NCBI RefSeq assembly: GCF_001723355.1
Contig: NZ_LPWE01000012.1
Coordinates: 186,001 to 250,000, forward strand
Length of the DNA: 64,000 bases
From: Methyloceanibacter stevinii
Lineage (GTDB): Bacteria; Pseudomonadota; Alphaproteobacteria; Rhizobiales; Methyloligellaceae
Reading direction: 5' to 3'
Below, piece by piece: positions 41,246-51,781 of the stretch. The translations under genes and the position numbers were made by a program. A model generated the notes under the pieces. It was not told the DNA's origin. It worked only from the letters and a program-made list of their open reading frames with translations, and searched no databases. Each line of letters starts with the position of its first letter. Position 1 is the stretch's first letter.

Positions 41246-42625
41246 CTAAGCTAACCACAAAGCGGCTAGGCCAAGGAAGGCGAAGAATCCCACAACATCC
41301 GTGACGGTTGTGACAAATACGCCGGAAGCAATGGCAGGATCGAGGTCGAGCGCATCGAGCCCGAGGGGGATGAGGATGCCGGCGAGCGCGGCGGCGAAGA
41401 GATTGACGACCATCGCCACGCCGATGACGAGCCCAAGGCCGTCGCTTCCGAACCAGAAATAGGCGATTGCCGCCATGATGACGGCGAAGAGCAAGCCGTT
41501 GAGCAGACCCACGGCGCATTCGCGCAAGATGACGCGCATGGCGTTGGCGGGTCCCAAATCCTGGGTCGCGAGCGCGCGAACCGCGACGGTCATGGTCTGT
41601 GTACCCGCATTGCCGCCCATGGACGCGACGATGGGCATGAGCACGGCGAGCGCTACCATTTGCTCGATCGTCGCTTCGAAGAAGCTGATGACAATGGAGG
41701 CCGCAATGGCGGTGATCAAATTGGCCACGAGCCAGGCAAAGCGTAGCCGCGTCGTCTCCCAGACCGTGTCGACCACGGATTCGCCGCCGACACCACCCAT
41801 GGCCAAAATGTCTTCCGATGCCTCTTCCTGCACGACTTCGACGATGTCGTCGGCGGTGATGACACCTACGAGACGACCGTCCTCGTCGACCACCGGCGCC
41901 GAGTTCAGATTGTAGCGTTCGAACTGGCGCGCCACCTCTTCCTGATCCACTGAGACCGGGATCGGGTGCATTTCCTCGTCGACGATGGCTTCCATCTCGG
42001 TCGGACGCTTGGACCGCAGTATCTTGTTGAGCGCGACACAACCGATCAGATGATAGGCCGGGTCGACCACGAAGATCTCGTAGAAGCGCTCAGGCAAGTC
42101 CCCCGCCTCGCGCATGTAGTCGATGGTCTGACCGACGGACCAGAAGGGCGGCACGGCGATCAGATCGGTCTGCATCATCCGGCCGGCGGAGTCTTCCGGA
42201 TATTCGAGGCTTCGCTGCAGAGCGATGCGCTCGAAATAGGGAAGCTTGGAGAGGATGTCCTCCCGATCTTCCCGGTCGAGATCTTCGAGCAGGTAGACGG
42301 CTTCGTCGGACTCCAGCTCCTGCAGTACCTCGGCCACCCGCTCCGGCGGCATCTCCTCGAGGACTTGGTCACGCACGGCCTCGTCGAGTTCGGGCAGAGC
42401 CGCGGCCTTGAAGTCCTCGCCGAGCGCTTCAATGAGCCGGGCACGGTCGTCCTGACGCAAGATTTCGAGCAGATCGGCAAGGTCGGCTTCGTGCAGATCG
42501 AGCGTCAGCTCGCGCGCACGGGAAATGTCTCCGTCTTCCAGAGCGTCGGCGACCGCATGGAGGAACTCGGGACGGACGTCCCCTTCCTCGTCGCGTAAAG
42601 GAAAATCGCTCAACGCGTCCTGCAT
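41246..42625 (-). CDS. mgtE: Magnesium transporter MgtE
   Basis: 459 aa. N-domain of helical repeats (about 40-140, with EEMPPERVAEVLQELESD), CBS pair (about 140-265, GVITADDIVEVVQEEA) and five membrane helices (about 290-459, with PIVASMGGNAGTQTM). It is an Mg-gated channel in the inner membrane. It lies 15 bp downstream of ydcF's start region on the same strand. No Mg riboswitch could be recognised in the 237 bp upstream. Confidence 0.96.
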   Translation of the reverse strand: MQDALSDFPLRDEEGDVRPEFLHAVADALEDGDISRARELTLDLHEADLADLLEILRQDDRARLIEALGEDFKAAALPELDEAVRDQVLEEMPPERVAEVLQELESDEAVYLLEDLDREDREDILSKLPYFERIALQRSLEYPEDSAGRMMQTDLIAVPPFWSVGQTIDYMREAGDLPERFYEIFVVDPAYHLIGCVALNKILRSKRPTEMEAIVDEEMHPIPVSVDQEEVARQFERYNLNSAPVVDEDGRLVGVITADDIVEVVQEEASEDILAMGGVGGESVVDTVWETTRLRFAWLVANLITAIAASIVISFFEATIEQMVALAVLMPIVASMGGNAGTQTMTVAVRALATQDLGPANAMRVILRECAVGLLNGLLFAVIMAAIAYFWFGSDGLGLVIGVAMVVNLFAAALAGILIPLGLDALDLDPAIASGVFVTTVTDVVGFFAFLGLAALWLA

Positions 42626-42862
42626 AAACCGCCCAATCTCAGGAGTTTTTAGACATCGACCCGGCGAAGAACCGGCTGAAACGGGCCCCGCAGCCCGCGA
42701 CGCCGATTCGACCGCTACCAGCCCGCCTGTGATATCAGCCCAGCCGCCTGCTGCCTACGGAAGAGGGCAATATCGGCAATCTAGGGGGCACGTTGCGCGT
42801 GCGAGACTCGGAAAATCGAGACTTCGACGCGATAAACCCCGAAATGCGTGCGCGCCCTGCCC

Positions 42863-43810
42863 TCAGTCGTTCCCGGGTCCGAGGACCGTCGCAGGCGCGG
42901 TGATCTCGAACGTCGCACCCCCTTCCTCAGCCACAACCATCTCGATGCAATTGCCGGGGCCGTCCGTGATCATCCAAGCATGAGTCTCGAACGTTGGCAC
43001 GACGACCGTCTCGCCCTGATTGATCCCGGTGTGGTCAACGGGCGTGCCATCGGTATCGATCCACACAAGGCCGCGATAGCCGTCTGCCTTGTTGACGAAG
43101 GTGATCTCCGCCGAGACCTCCGAGCGCTCCGATTTGATCGTGCCGAACCTGTCGCACGACACCGCATCCACCTTGGGGCTCACGGGGCCACGCGGCGCCC
43201 GCGATGCCAAATCGTCTATCGCGGCGGCGATCGCGGATCCGGCCGTCTGGGCACTTGGATCTCCTGCCGCAGCCTCGTCTTGAGCGTCCGGCCACGCCCC
43301 GCCGCTGCAGGCGGCCGTGAACTTCCGAAGCGCGTTGGCGGCACCTGTCAGATGCAGCTCCTGCTTTTCCCCACCCGCGATGCCATAGGTGAGGAGGTCA
43401 TCGTTTGCCATGGCTTCCCACAGAGGCGCCGTGGCACTCAGTAGGGCCCGAAGTCCGGACACGCCGACTTCGGCGTCCTTGCCATAGACCTTGGCGGGCA
43501 CTTCTTCAGTGAGATCACCGACCGAAAGGGACAGAACCACGTCCTGGTTTTCGTCGAGGTCGACCGTGTCGTACCAGAAGATCGCACGCGGCGTCGCGCC
43601 GTCTGCTCCGCCGCACATCGCCTCGAACGCAACCGCATCCGTTTCGGGGATGCCGTAAGTCAGGATCACGGTGTCCGCGTCCTCGGGGACATCGCTGTCG
43701 TATCTGTCGACCCTCCACGCCATCCGCTCTTCCGCACCGGCGTTCGGACACGCGAAGGCGCCCAAGATCAGGGCGAACCCGACAGCGTGACATGGGCGGA
43801 GGAATAGCAT
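42863..43810 (-). CDS. Secreted protein with C-terminal VHL-beta-like domain
   Basis: 315 aa from ATG 43810 with a GGAG 9 bp before. Signal peptide ending PNAGA. The middle part (about 25-180) is unassigned, with a CGGADGATPRAIFWYD stretch. The C-terminal 80 residues read like the VHL beta domain: AEITFVNKADGYRGLVWIDT followed by DGTPVDH, GINQGETVVVPTFETHAWM and ITDGPGN. Such domains are known in a minority of bacteria. The role may be protein or ligand binding in the periplasm. It precedes mgtE on the same strand. Confidence 0.75.
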   Translation of the reverse strand: MLFLRPCHAVGFALILGAFACPNAGAEERMAWRVDRYDSDVPEDADTVILTYGIPETDAVAFEAMCGGADGATPRAIFWYDTVDLDENQDVVLSLSVGDLTEEVPAKVYGKDAEVGVSGLRALLSATAPLWEAMANDDLLTYGIAGGEKQELHLTGAANALRKFTAACSGGAWPDAQDEAAAGDPSAQTAGSAIAAAIDDLASRAPRGPVSPKVDAVSCDRFGTIKSERSEVSAEITFVNKADGYRGLVWIDTDGTPVDHTGINQGETVVVPTFETHAWMITDGPGNCIEMVVAEEGGATFEITAPATVLGPGND

Positions 43811-43927
43811 TCGAGAATTCTCCAACGACAAGACCGCGCCGACCCTATCTCAAACGCCATTGTCCGGCATCCGCTAAACCCGCATCCGGCCACAGGACAG
43901 GAAACTGCCAAGACGAGAGGTCGTGAC

Positions 43928-44955
43928 CTAGGGGAACGGCGCCTCGACCTGCCGACCCCGCCGCTTGCGCCCACGGAGCGACGCCGACGAGCCGGCAATC
44001 AATGCAAAGCCGCTGAAAAACAGAACGACGAAGATACAGCCGTCACGCGCGGCAACGATCGGATTGAATGCTTGATGGGTAACGGCTTGACCGTTGATCT
44101 CCTGGCCCTCCCCGCCCGACAGCATCTCGTTCGGGAACATCGACGTCACGACCAGCAACGCCAGCAAGCCGTTCTTGACGACGACCTCGATAACGATGGC
44201 CAGCGCGTCGCGCTCAACCATGCCGCAGGCGAAAGCGCAGAGCCGCGTCAGAAGCAGCGCGCCGACACCGAAGACGGCGACAATGGCCGGCCCCAACCAA
44301 CCGTAGGGGCCGAACTGCAGCCGACCCGCACCGAGCGAGCCGATGATAATCAAGGTCAGCATTGCGAGGCTCGCCCGCACCATGACCTTCGTGAACAGGA
44401 TCTGTTGCTTGGAATGGGTCATGCGCCGGATGACCATGCCAACGAGCAGCGGCACGATCAGAAACAGACCGATGTCCAGCATGATCTGCAGCTTGTCGAT
44501 GCTGAACTCGCCGGGCACTTGAACGTTCACGAGCGCCGCCAGAACGATCGGCGTCGCAAAGAGGCAGATGAGCGTCGTGATGGCCGTCAACGAGACCGAG
44601 AGCGCGACGTTGCCGTTGCCGATGAAGGTGAGCAGGTTCGAGAGCGAACCGCCGGGCATCGCCGCGATCAGCGCGATCCCCGTGGCAATACCGATGGCGC
44701 CCGCCATCGACAAGCCGCCGAAGCCTCCGGGAACAGGCTGATGGCGAACATGGTCAGCCCCGCCCAGATGGGGACGAGGATGAGCTGCGCGATCAGTCCC
44801 ACGGCAAGGCCGCGCCAAGCAGCAAGTGTGTTCGCGAAGTCGCGGACCGTCAGCGTCGCCCCCATGCCGAGCATGGAAAAGGTGACCATCGTCGCCGAAA
44901 GGATGCGCTCGTATTGTCCGAAATTTGCGAAGAAGGAAAGCGGTTGGTCGATCAT
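43928..44955 (-). CDS. SBF-family (bile acid:sodium symporter-like) transporter, one frameshift
   Basis: About 342 aa, restored. It starts at ATG 44955 (MIDQPLSFFANFG) with MLGMGATLTVRDFA in helix 2. The frame breaks near 44731; one base joins FPG and GGFGGLSMAGAIGIATG. Multiple membrane helices follow, with the family motif AAMPGGSLSNLLTF and NGNVALSVSLT. The C-terminal end is a basic tail. Sodium-coupled uptake of organic anions is the family reaction; the substrate is unknown. It diverges from the exported protein at 45273. Confidence 0.88.
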
Positions 44956-45272
44956 CGGGAGCGGAGCCTAGGCTAGTCCGGACAGAACCGGCAAGAACGG
45001 CAGGAGGGGTCGGGAGGCAGCGGAACGTTTGATTTGATTCGGAAGGAAGCCGCAAGTGGCTCCCAGACGCTGGACGCTGCCGGCGCCTCGCCCCCGATTT
45101 CCCCAAAATTCACATGGGCAATTCACCCGCAAATAGGGCCGCATCACGGCGGGAACGCCGTGGACTGAACGACCCTGGTTTTTGTCGCGCGGAATACGTG
45201 TATTTGAGGTTTTTCCACGCGCGATTTCGCGGTACCCTTAGGGATCGGCTGGGGAGTCGTAACGGGGGTTCC
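44956..45272. other. Divergent control region between SBF transporter and exported protein
   Basis: 317 bp. It contains a perfect 7-bp hairpin CACGGCG/CGCCGTG with a GGAA (GNRA) loop at 45145-45162. The run TGGTTTTTGTCG follows about 12 bp later and GAGGTTTTTCC after that. No protein-coding support was found. Promoters for both genes should be here. Confidence 0.45.
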
Positions 45273-47290
45273 ATGCTGCCTGTACGCCAGTCCAGTGTAC
45301 GCCCTGCGGTCACGTCGTTTCTGATCGCTCTCACCCTGGTCGCTTTCCTGCGCCAGCAGGCAAGCGCCGAGGAAGCTGCTGCTGCCTGCGACGAATTCGG
45401 GCTCGCGTTCCTATCATCGCCGATCTCGCCCTGGAAAGGTGCGCCTCTGCGCGTCATCGTCGCGGCCGAGAAGCCGCTCGCCGGCGAGCTCGCGCTCATC
45501 GGTCCTTCTGGAAAGACCGTCGCTCAATCGTCCGACATGCAGGTCGGGCCGCCCTATTTCTGGACCGCCGAAGTCGCCTCCCCCGAGGCCGGCGCTTGGC
45601 AGGCCAAGCTCACACGGCAAGAGGCAGCCGCGAACTGCCGCGATGTCACGCACGACATCGCGGTCGCAGCCAACGGCGCGCGGGCAAGCGGCGGCAAGAA
45701 CGTCTGGCCGATACGTGACGCATGGGATCGCTCGACGGAGAACCTCTATTCGGCCTGGCTCCAGAAGCTCTTCGACGCTCCGGTCGACGAAGAGTTGTCG
45801 TGGAAGGCCATGGGCGAAGTTCTGCACGACGACCAGCGCAACATGCTGTTCAACCATCTTGGCCTGAACGAGGACCAGACGCGAGCGAGGATCCGGCCCG
45901 ACTGTGCCGACCTCCCCTATTTCCTACGCGCCTATTTCGCCTTCAAGATGGGGCTCCCCTTCGGCTATGCGCAATGCACGCGTGGCGACGGCGGACGGCC
46001 GCCGCGGTGCACGAAATGGTGGAACATCGCCAACGAACAGCCGTCGACCGTTGTCGTCACCCAAGAGAGCCGCAAGGCAAGATCGAACGGTCTCTTCGGA
46101 GGCGGGTCGGCGTCCCCATCGCAGGTGCGCTACACGGTGCCGCAACGGCCCAAGGGACTCGTGCCGGGCTTCCAGCACTACCTCGTGAGGTCGATCGCGG
46201 ACGGCGTGCATTCGGGCAACGGCCGGACAGCCGCCGACGACGACAATACGGATTTCTATCCCGTGCCACTGACCCGCGACGCCTTACGTCCCGGCACGAT
46301 CTACGCCGATCCTTACGGGCATATCCTCATGCTGGTGAAGCGCGTGCCGCAGACCGATGACAGCGCCGGCGTCTTCCTCGCCGTCGACGGACAGCCGGAC
46401 GGGACGGTCGCACGCAAACGTTTCTGGCGCGGCAATTTCCTTTTTGCGCAAGACCCCGCGCTCGGTGGCCCCGGCTTCAAACGCATCCGCCCCATCGAGC
46501 GGAGAAGCAACGGCTCGTTGCGGCGATTGACCAATGCCGAGATCAAGGAGAACCCGGACTACGGCGACTTCTCGCTGCAGCAGTCGACCATCGACGTCGA
46601 AACTTTCTATGACCGCATGGACGACGTGATGTCACCCGCGCCACTCGACCCCGTGAAGGCCATGACCGCGGCTGTCACGGCTCTCGAGGAACAGGTGAAT
46701 GCACGCGTCAATTCGGTCGAGAATGGGCGCGAGTTCCTCGCCGGCAACCGCGGGACCGTGGCGATGCCGAACGGCCCTTCGATCTTCGAAACGTCCGGCC
46801 CCTGGGAAAACTTCGCGACCCCGTCCCGCGACTTGCGGCTCTTGATTGCCATGGATGTCGTGCGGAAGTATCCGGAGCGCGTCGCCAGGCGCCCGGAGCG
46901 GTACGCCATGCCGCCGGGCAAGACGCCCGAAGAGGTGAAGGCAGAGCTCGAGGAAACGCTTCTGACGGAACTCAGCAAGCGCAAGTTCTCCTACAAGCGC
47001 AGCGACGGGTCGTCGTGGACCCTTTCGCTCGACGATCTCCTTGTCCGCATCAACGACCTCGAGATGGCCTACAACATCAACGACTGCGCAGAGATGCGCT
47101 GGGGCGCGCTCGAAGGCAGCGAGGAAGCAAAGACCTGCAAGCGCCGTGCACCCGCTTCACAGCGCCGCATCATGGCGACCGACTATCGGCCCTGGTTCGA
47201 CGACGCCGGCGCCCGCCGCGCGGCTGAGGCGCAGCTAGGGTACTTGGCCCCTTCCCCGGAAAGTGCGTCCGTGCCTACCGCATGGTGTAA
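45273..47290 (+). CDS. Large exported protein with possible Cys-His peptidase core (one frameshift)
   Basis: About 672 aa. ATG 45273 begins a signal peptide (MLPVRQSS... ALTLVAFLRQQASA) and has a GGGGG site. Residues about 30-130 are a beta-sandwich-like region. Then DCADLPYFLRAYFA (Cys about residue 211) and PYGHILMLVKR (His about 350) have the spacing and context of an NlpC/papain-like Cys-His pair. Function is not established. The end is probably frameshifted near 47250; a frame ending FPGKCVRAYRMV at TAA 47288 looks natural, whereas the raw frame runs into the HAD gene to 47411. Confidence 0.72.
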
Positions 47291-47337
47291 AGACACCAAC
47301 GGGGAAACGATGATCTTTGGCGCGTTGGAGGCTGCAC

Positions 47338-48021
47338 GTGGCACGCGACACCATCCTGTTCGACATCAACGAGACGGTTCTCGACCTTGCGCCCCTCAGG
47401 CCGAAATTTGAACGCGCGCTCGGAGACGCTACCGTCGCCTCCACATGGTTTGCCATGCTGTTGCACGCCTCCACCGTCTGCGCGCTCACGGGCATGAAGA
47501 CAGGTTTCGCGGAACTGGCCGGGCTGACGTTGGACAGGCTTGCTTCGCTACATGGCCGTACGCTCTTGAGCGAAGACCGCGGCGACATCCTCGGCAGCTT
47601 CGCCAGCCTTGCCCCGCATGACGACGTTAGGCCCGCCTTGGAAGGCTTGCGCGACCACGGCTACCGCACGGTCGCGTTCTCGAACTCCTCGCTCGATCTC
47701 GTGACCAAGCAGATTTCCAATTCCGGCCTCGGCGCGAACTTCGAACTCGTCCTCTCTGTCGAAGAGACGGGTAGCTTCAAGCCGGATGCCAGGGTCTACG
47801 AATTCGCCGCCGCGCGTCTCGATCGCCCCATCGGCGACCTACGCCTGATCGCCGCTCATGACTGGGACACCCACGGCGCCCTGAGCGCCGGCATGCAGGC
47901 GGCCTATCTCGACCGTACCGGCGCCCCCTACAACCCGCTCTACAGGCGGCCTGAAATTTCGGCCGCGACCATGGTCAACTTGGCCGATCGGATCATCGCG
48001 GCGGATGCAGCGAGCATCTAG
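47338..48021 (+). CDS. Haloacid dehalogenase type II-like HAD hydrolase
   Basis: About 227 aa, GTG start at 47338 with GGAGG 6 bp upstream. The nucleophile motif is FDINETVLDL, then VAFSNSSLDLV (motif II), SFKPDARVYEFA (motif III Lys) and AAHDWDTHGALSAGM (motif IV). Family members hydrolyse 2-haloacids or phosphates; this substrate is unknown. It converges with the TonB receptor gene. Confidence 0.9.
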   Translation: MARDTILFDINETVLDLAPLRPKFERALGDATVASTWFAMLLHASTVCALTGMKTGFAELAGLTLDRLASLHGRTLLSEDRGDILGSFASLAPHDDVRPALEGLRDHGYRTVAFSNSSLDLVTKQISNSGLGANFELVLSVEETGSFKPDARVYEFAAARLDRPIGDLRLIAAHDWDTHGALSAGMQAAYLDRTGAPYNPLYRRPEISAATMVNLADRIIAADAASI

Positions 48022-48034
48022 CGTAAAAAGCGTC

Positions 48035-48067
48035 CGATGCCCGCTCGAAACCCTCGAGCGGACATCG
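48035..48067 (-). terminator. Hairpin terminator for the TonB-receptor gene
   Basis: Arms CGATG-C-CCGCTCGA and TCGAGCGG-A-CATCG (one mismatch) with an AACCC loop. On the minus strand the hairpin is followed within 5 bases by five T residues. It sits in the 75 bp between convergent genes and may serve both. Confidence 0.65.
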
Positions 48068-48095
48068 AACTATCTGCTGAGTACTAGGGAATCCT

Positions 48096-50859
48096 CTACC
48101 AGAACTTCACCTTCACGCCACCATAGGCGACCGTCGGGGGCCCGGGTGTGATCGTGCGCGCGTTGGAGAAGAACTCGTCGCCCAGCTGGGGATCCGCCCC
48201 TGCTGCCGAGTTGCCCGCCTCCAGATTGAAGAACGTGCCGAACACGCCGTACTCCTCGTCGAACACATTGTTCACGAGGCCGAAGATCTGGATGCGCGGT
48301 GTGATGTCGTAGCTGGTGTGGAGATTCACGGTCCAGTACCCGCCCAGAGGCTCGTTCAGGTTCGAGTCGTCCTGGAAGAAGTACTGATTGCTGACCGCGA
48401 GCAGATCGCGCCGATTTCCACTTCGGTGTGATCCAGTAGTCGGCGCCGGCCTTGAACCGGTGCTGCGGGATGCCCGGAATACGATCTCCAGGACGGACGT
48501 TGATACAGCGGATTTCTTCTTCCTCGCCTTCTTCGCCGTCCTCGTCGTCGCCGCCACCGCCGCGCTCGACGCATTCACCCGCACGCGGATTGTCCGGCGC
48601 TGCGAGTTCCAGCGGGCTGTCATAGGTCGCGTCGATGAAGGCATAGTTCGCATAGGTGAGCAGGCGTTCGTTGGTATAGGCGATGCTCGCCTCGATGCCT
48701 TGGCGCAGCGTATCGCCGCCGTTCTCGAACACGCCGCGTCCCGCGATCGGCGAGTACACTGTGATGATGTCATCCGTGTTGAGGGTCCTGAACAGGCCCG
48801 CGCTCCATTGCAGAGCCTCACGGCCTCTCTTGTGCTCGCCACGGATACCGAACTCCCACGTGTGCGACACCACCTGGTCCAGAGGCGGATCGGCGACAAG
48901 GAAGCTCTCGATCAGGCACGGGTTATTCGGATCCGAGCAAGCGAGCTCAGACGCCACCGGAGCACGGTTCGCTTCCGAGTAACCGCCGTAGAGCGACAGA
49001 TCGTCATTGAGCTGGTAAGTGGCGCCGATTGCCGGGTTGAAGCGGCTAAACTCGCTGGTTCCGTCCAGCTCGGGCGCATTGCCGCTCAGATCCTTGATCT
49101 CGATCTGGGCGTAGTTCCAGCGGCCACCGGCGGTGACCGCCAGTCTCTCCGTGACGTTGAACGTGTCGGAGAAATAGAGCCCGACATATTCGTTCTCCGT
49201 GCCGAGTTCCTTGAACTCGACTTCGGTCGGGGCGGATAGAACGAGCCCGTTCCCCTCGACGACGAAGCGCGGTTTGAAGAAGCCCAGCTCGCTCGATGCG
49301 CCGTAGGTAACGTCACCCTTGTCATAGCTTGCGCCAATCAGGAACTGATTCTGACGGTCGAACAGGTCGTCGGTGTTCACCAACTGGAGCGAGCCACCCC
49401 AGCCGTCTGCGGTCTGACCGGTCCGGTCGATCGAGCCGATGGGCATGCGCAGATCGTCGAACACGATGGGATTGCCCGTCTGGTCGAGCGCCAGCTCGTC
49501 CTCGATACACAGGAACCGCTCGATGGCCTCGTCACCTTCGCATTCCGCAGCCTCCGAGATGTTGCCGTCATCGTGGCTCTGCTTGAAGTAGCGGTAATAC
49601 GCGACGCCGGTCAGGGCTGTCGTCTCGTTGATCTTCGCCGTCGCGTTCAAGGACGGCATCAACATCTCGTTCTTGGTCGTTTGCGGCGACGTGAACGTGC
49701 GCTGGCGATCGAGATTGAGAAGCTGTATCGGCACGGAAGCGGTAACGCCGACGAAGTTGTCCGCGCCCGTCAGACTTGCGTGCACGTCGAAGACGTCGTT
49801 GCGGTAGCCGAGGTCGAGATACATGCGGCGGATCTCGGACTCGGAGAAATCGCGATAGCCGTTGTCGGTGATGCGCTCACCGCCGAAATAGACGCCCCAG
49901 TTTCCGCTCTTCAAACCGGCCTGGACGTCACCCTCCATGCGGCCGAACGAACCCGCGGAGAAGATCGCCTCACCGCCCTGATAGGTGAAGCCGTTCTTCA
50001 TGTTGACGACGATGGCGCCACCCAGAGCGTTCAGGCCGTAGACCGGATTGCCGCTAACCACGGCGACATCCCCGATGGCGATTTCCGGCAGGAAGTCCCA
50101 GTTCACGTTGTCGCCGAAGGATTCGTTGATGCGAACGCCGTTCTGGTACACCGCCAGGCCCTGGGGCACGCCGTTCACGGGCGAGACCTCAAAGCCCCGA
50201 TATTGGATGTTGGTCTGGAACTCGTTGCCCTGGAGGTCGCCGATGATAACACCGGGGACGCGCTGCTGCAGGATCTCCTGGAAGGTGTCGACATATCCCT
50301 CACGGGCGAAGTCGCTGCCCGTCAGGATCGTGACACCACCGGGCACTTTCGCGAGCGGCAGGTCGGCGCCGGGTACCGGCGACATGGGAACGCCGGTGTT
50401 CGACGTCATCACGCTGCCATCCGTCTCGGCCCCGATCGGCGCGATCCGATCCGTGAAGGTTTGCTCCGCGACGGGGGCGGGAGGCGCGCGGCGGGGCGCT
50501 GCGGCAGGCGCGGCAGGCGGCGGTGTTCGCCGCGCCACAGGCCGAGGCGTCGATTTCGGTACGGACTCCGGCTCCTCGACCGGCTTCGGCTTCGGCTGCA
50601 CCACTTCGATCGCAGGCACCTCTTCGCCAACCTCGCCGTCGACCCCTGCGGCAGTTCCCTCAACCGCTTCGGCGTCGTCCGCGGTCTCGGCGCTCGCCGG
50701 GGCCGACTCTGGCGTTCCCGACGACGTGTCGCCGTTCGACGACGCGGCAGCTTCCGGGGACGAACCACTGTCTCCTCCGTCCGTCTGGGCGAATGCCGTA
50801 CCCGATCCCCACATGACCGCGACAACCGCGAGCCCCTTCAGCAACGTACGAAGTGTCAT
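48096..50859 (-). CDS. TonB-dependent receptor (one frameshift)
   Basis: About 921 aa. ATG 50859 gives MTLRTLLKGL, signal peptide ending GTAFA. Residues about 25-130 are acidic then Pro/Lys-rich (EVVQPKPKPVEEPESVP). The plug has GVTILTGSDFA and NPVYGLNALGGAIVVNMKNG; the barrel follows. A loop between two Cys reads GGGGDDEDGEEGEEEE. The frame breaks near 48409; adding a base restores NQYFFQDDSNLNEPLGGYW and the barrel end YGGVKVKFW. The protein moves a scarce ligand across the outer membrane with TonB energy; ligand unknown. Confidence 0.92.
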
Positions 50860-51097
50860 GACGTCCCCCACCGTTCTAACTTCATTGAAAATGGCGTGCC
50901 GATGCGCACGAAATGACATTGGCGCTCGGAAGCGTACGCAAAAGCGCGCGCGAGCGGCCGCGAAAGAATGTCAGAGCTTGAAAGGAAAGGATGCTTTGGT
51001 GGAGGCCGGCGCCGAATGGCGTCTTGGGCCGCCGCACTCCGGATCGACGGAACGCTTGGAAGAAGAGAGGCAGTGGGATGAGCGCTGAGAAGCGGCT

Positions 51098-51535
51098 CTA
51101 GCGATATCTTGGCGTCGGACCCAATACGCCTGCCCAGCGCTTTGGCCCGTACATGGAGGCCCGTGAGTCCGGCCACGGTCCATCGAATTCCGGCCCGGTC
51201 CTGTGGAGGCGGAACGGGAGGAGCCCCGGCGTTATGCGGATGCCAACGATGCGCGAGCGTCCGTCCAGGACGCATCTCCCGGTCGGAGCACCGCGCGACG
51301 GTGCCGAGGGCGCAAAGTTCTTCGGTCTCGTTGTCGTTGTCGGAGGCTGGCTGGTGCTCGATAGCACCCCGAGCGCGTCTTCAAGGGAACTCTCTTCGGG
51401 GGCGGCCAGCTCGGCCACGGCAAAGACGGCGGCGTCGGAAGCCCCTGGCCCGTCCGTACTGTCCGCACTTGCGCCGCCCGGTCCCAGAAGGAACAAGGTC
51501 AACGCAAACGCGCTTATGATGACGCGAAAAGTCAC
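51098..51535 (-). CDS. Hypothetical secreted protein
   Basis: About 145 aa from GTG 51535 (VTFRVIISAFALTLF), with a signal peptide ending GASAD. The first 75 residues are Ala/Ser/Pro-rich. The second half (GRCVLDGRSRIVGIRIT) does not look like a known domain and may be out of frame, given the error rate here. It lies upstream of the TonB receptor gene on the same strand. Confidence 0.35.
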   Translation of the reverse strand: MTFRVIISAFALTLFLLGPGGASADSTDGPGASDAAVFAVAELAAPEESSLEDALGVLSSTSQPPTTTTRPKNFAPSAPSRGAPTGRCVLDGRSRIVGIRITPGLLPFRLHRTGPEFDGPWPDSRASMYGPKRWAGVLGPTPRYR

Positions 51536-51781
51536 GTCAGCGCCCCCCAACAAAGTCAACGGCCCGTTATTCGGACTCGATTAACCAATCCCTTGATTGA
51601 TCATAGGCTTCTCCGCGACAAAATATCTACCCAATGGCCAGCCCATGTGCGGCAAGTCTGGCGTGAAGATTTGGCATAGAGAATTGCCAAGTTGCCCGTG
51701 CCCCCTGAGCCCGGTCCAGATACCGCCCGATGGCGCGGGCCGGCGGCTCCTTTAGGGCAGAAACCCCTCTCCGGAGACTTT

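Noticed and set aside
42626-42862. Possible Mg riboswitch upstream of mgtE
   Set aside because: No M-box consensus or expected stems found by eye.
45114-45272. Upstream in-frame extension of the large exported protein
   Set aside because: Arg-rich and without a signal sequence; ATG 45273 gives an immediate signal peptide.
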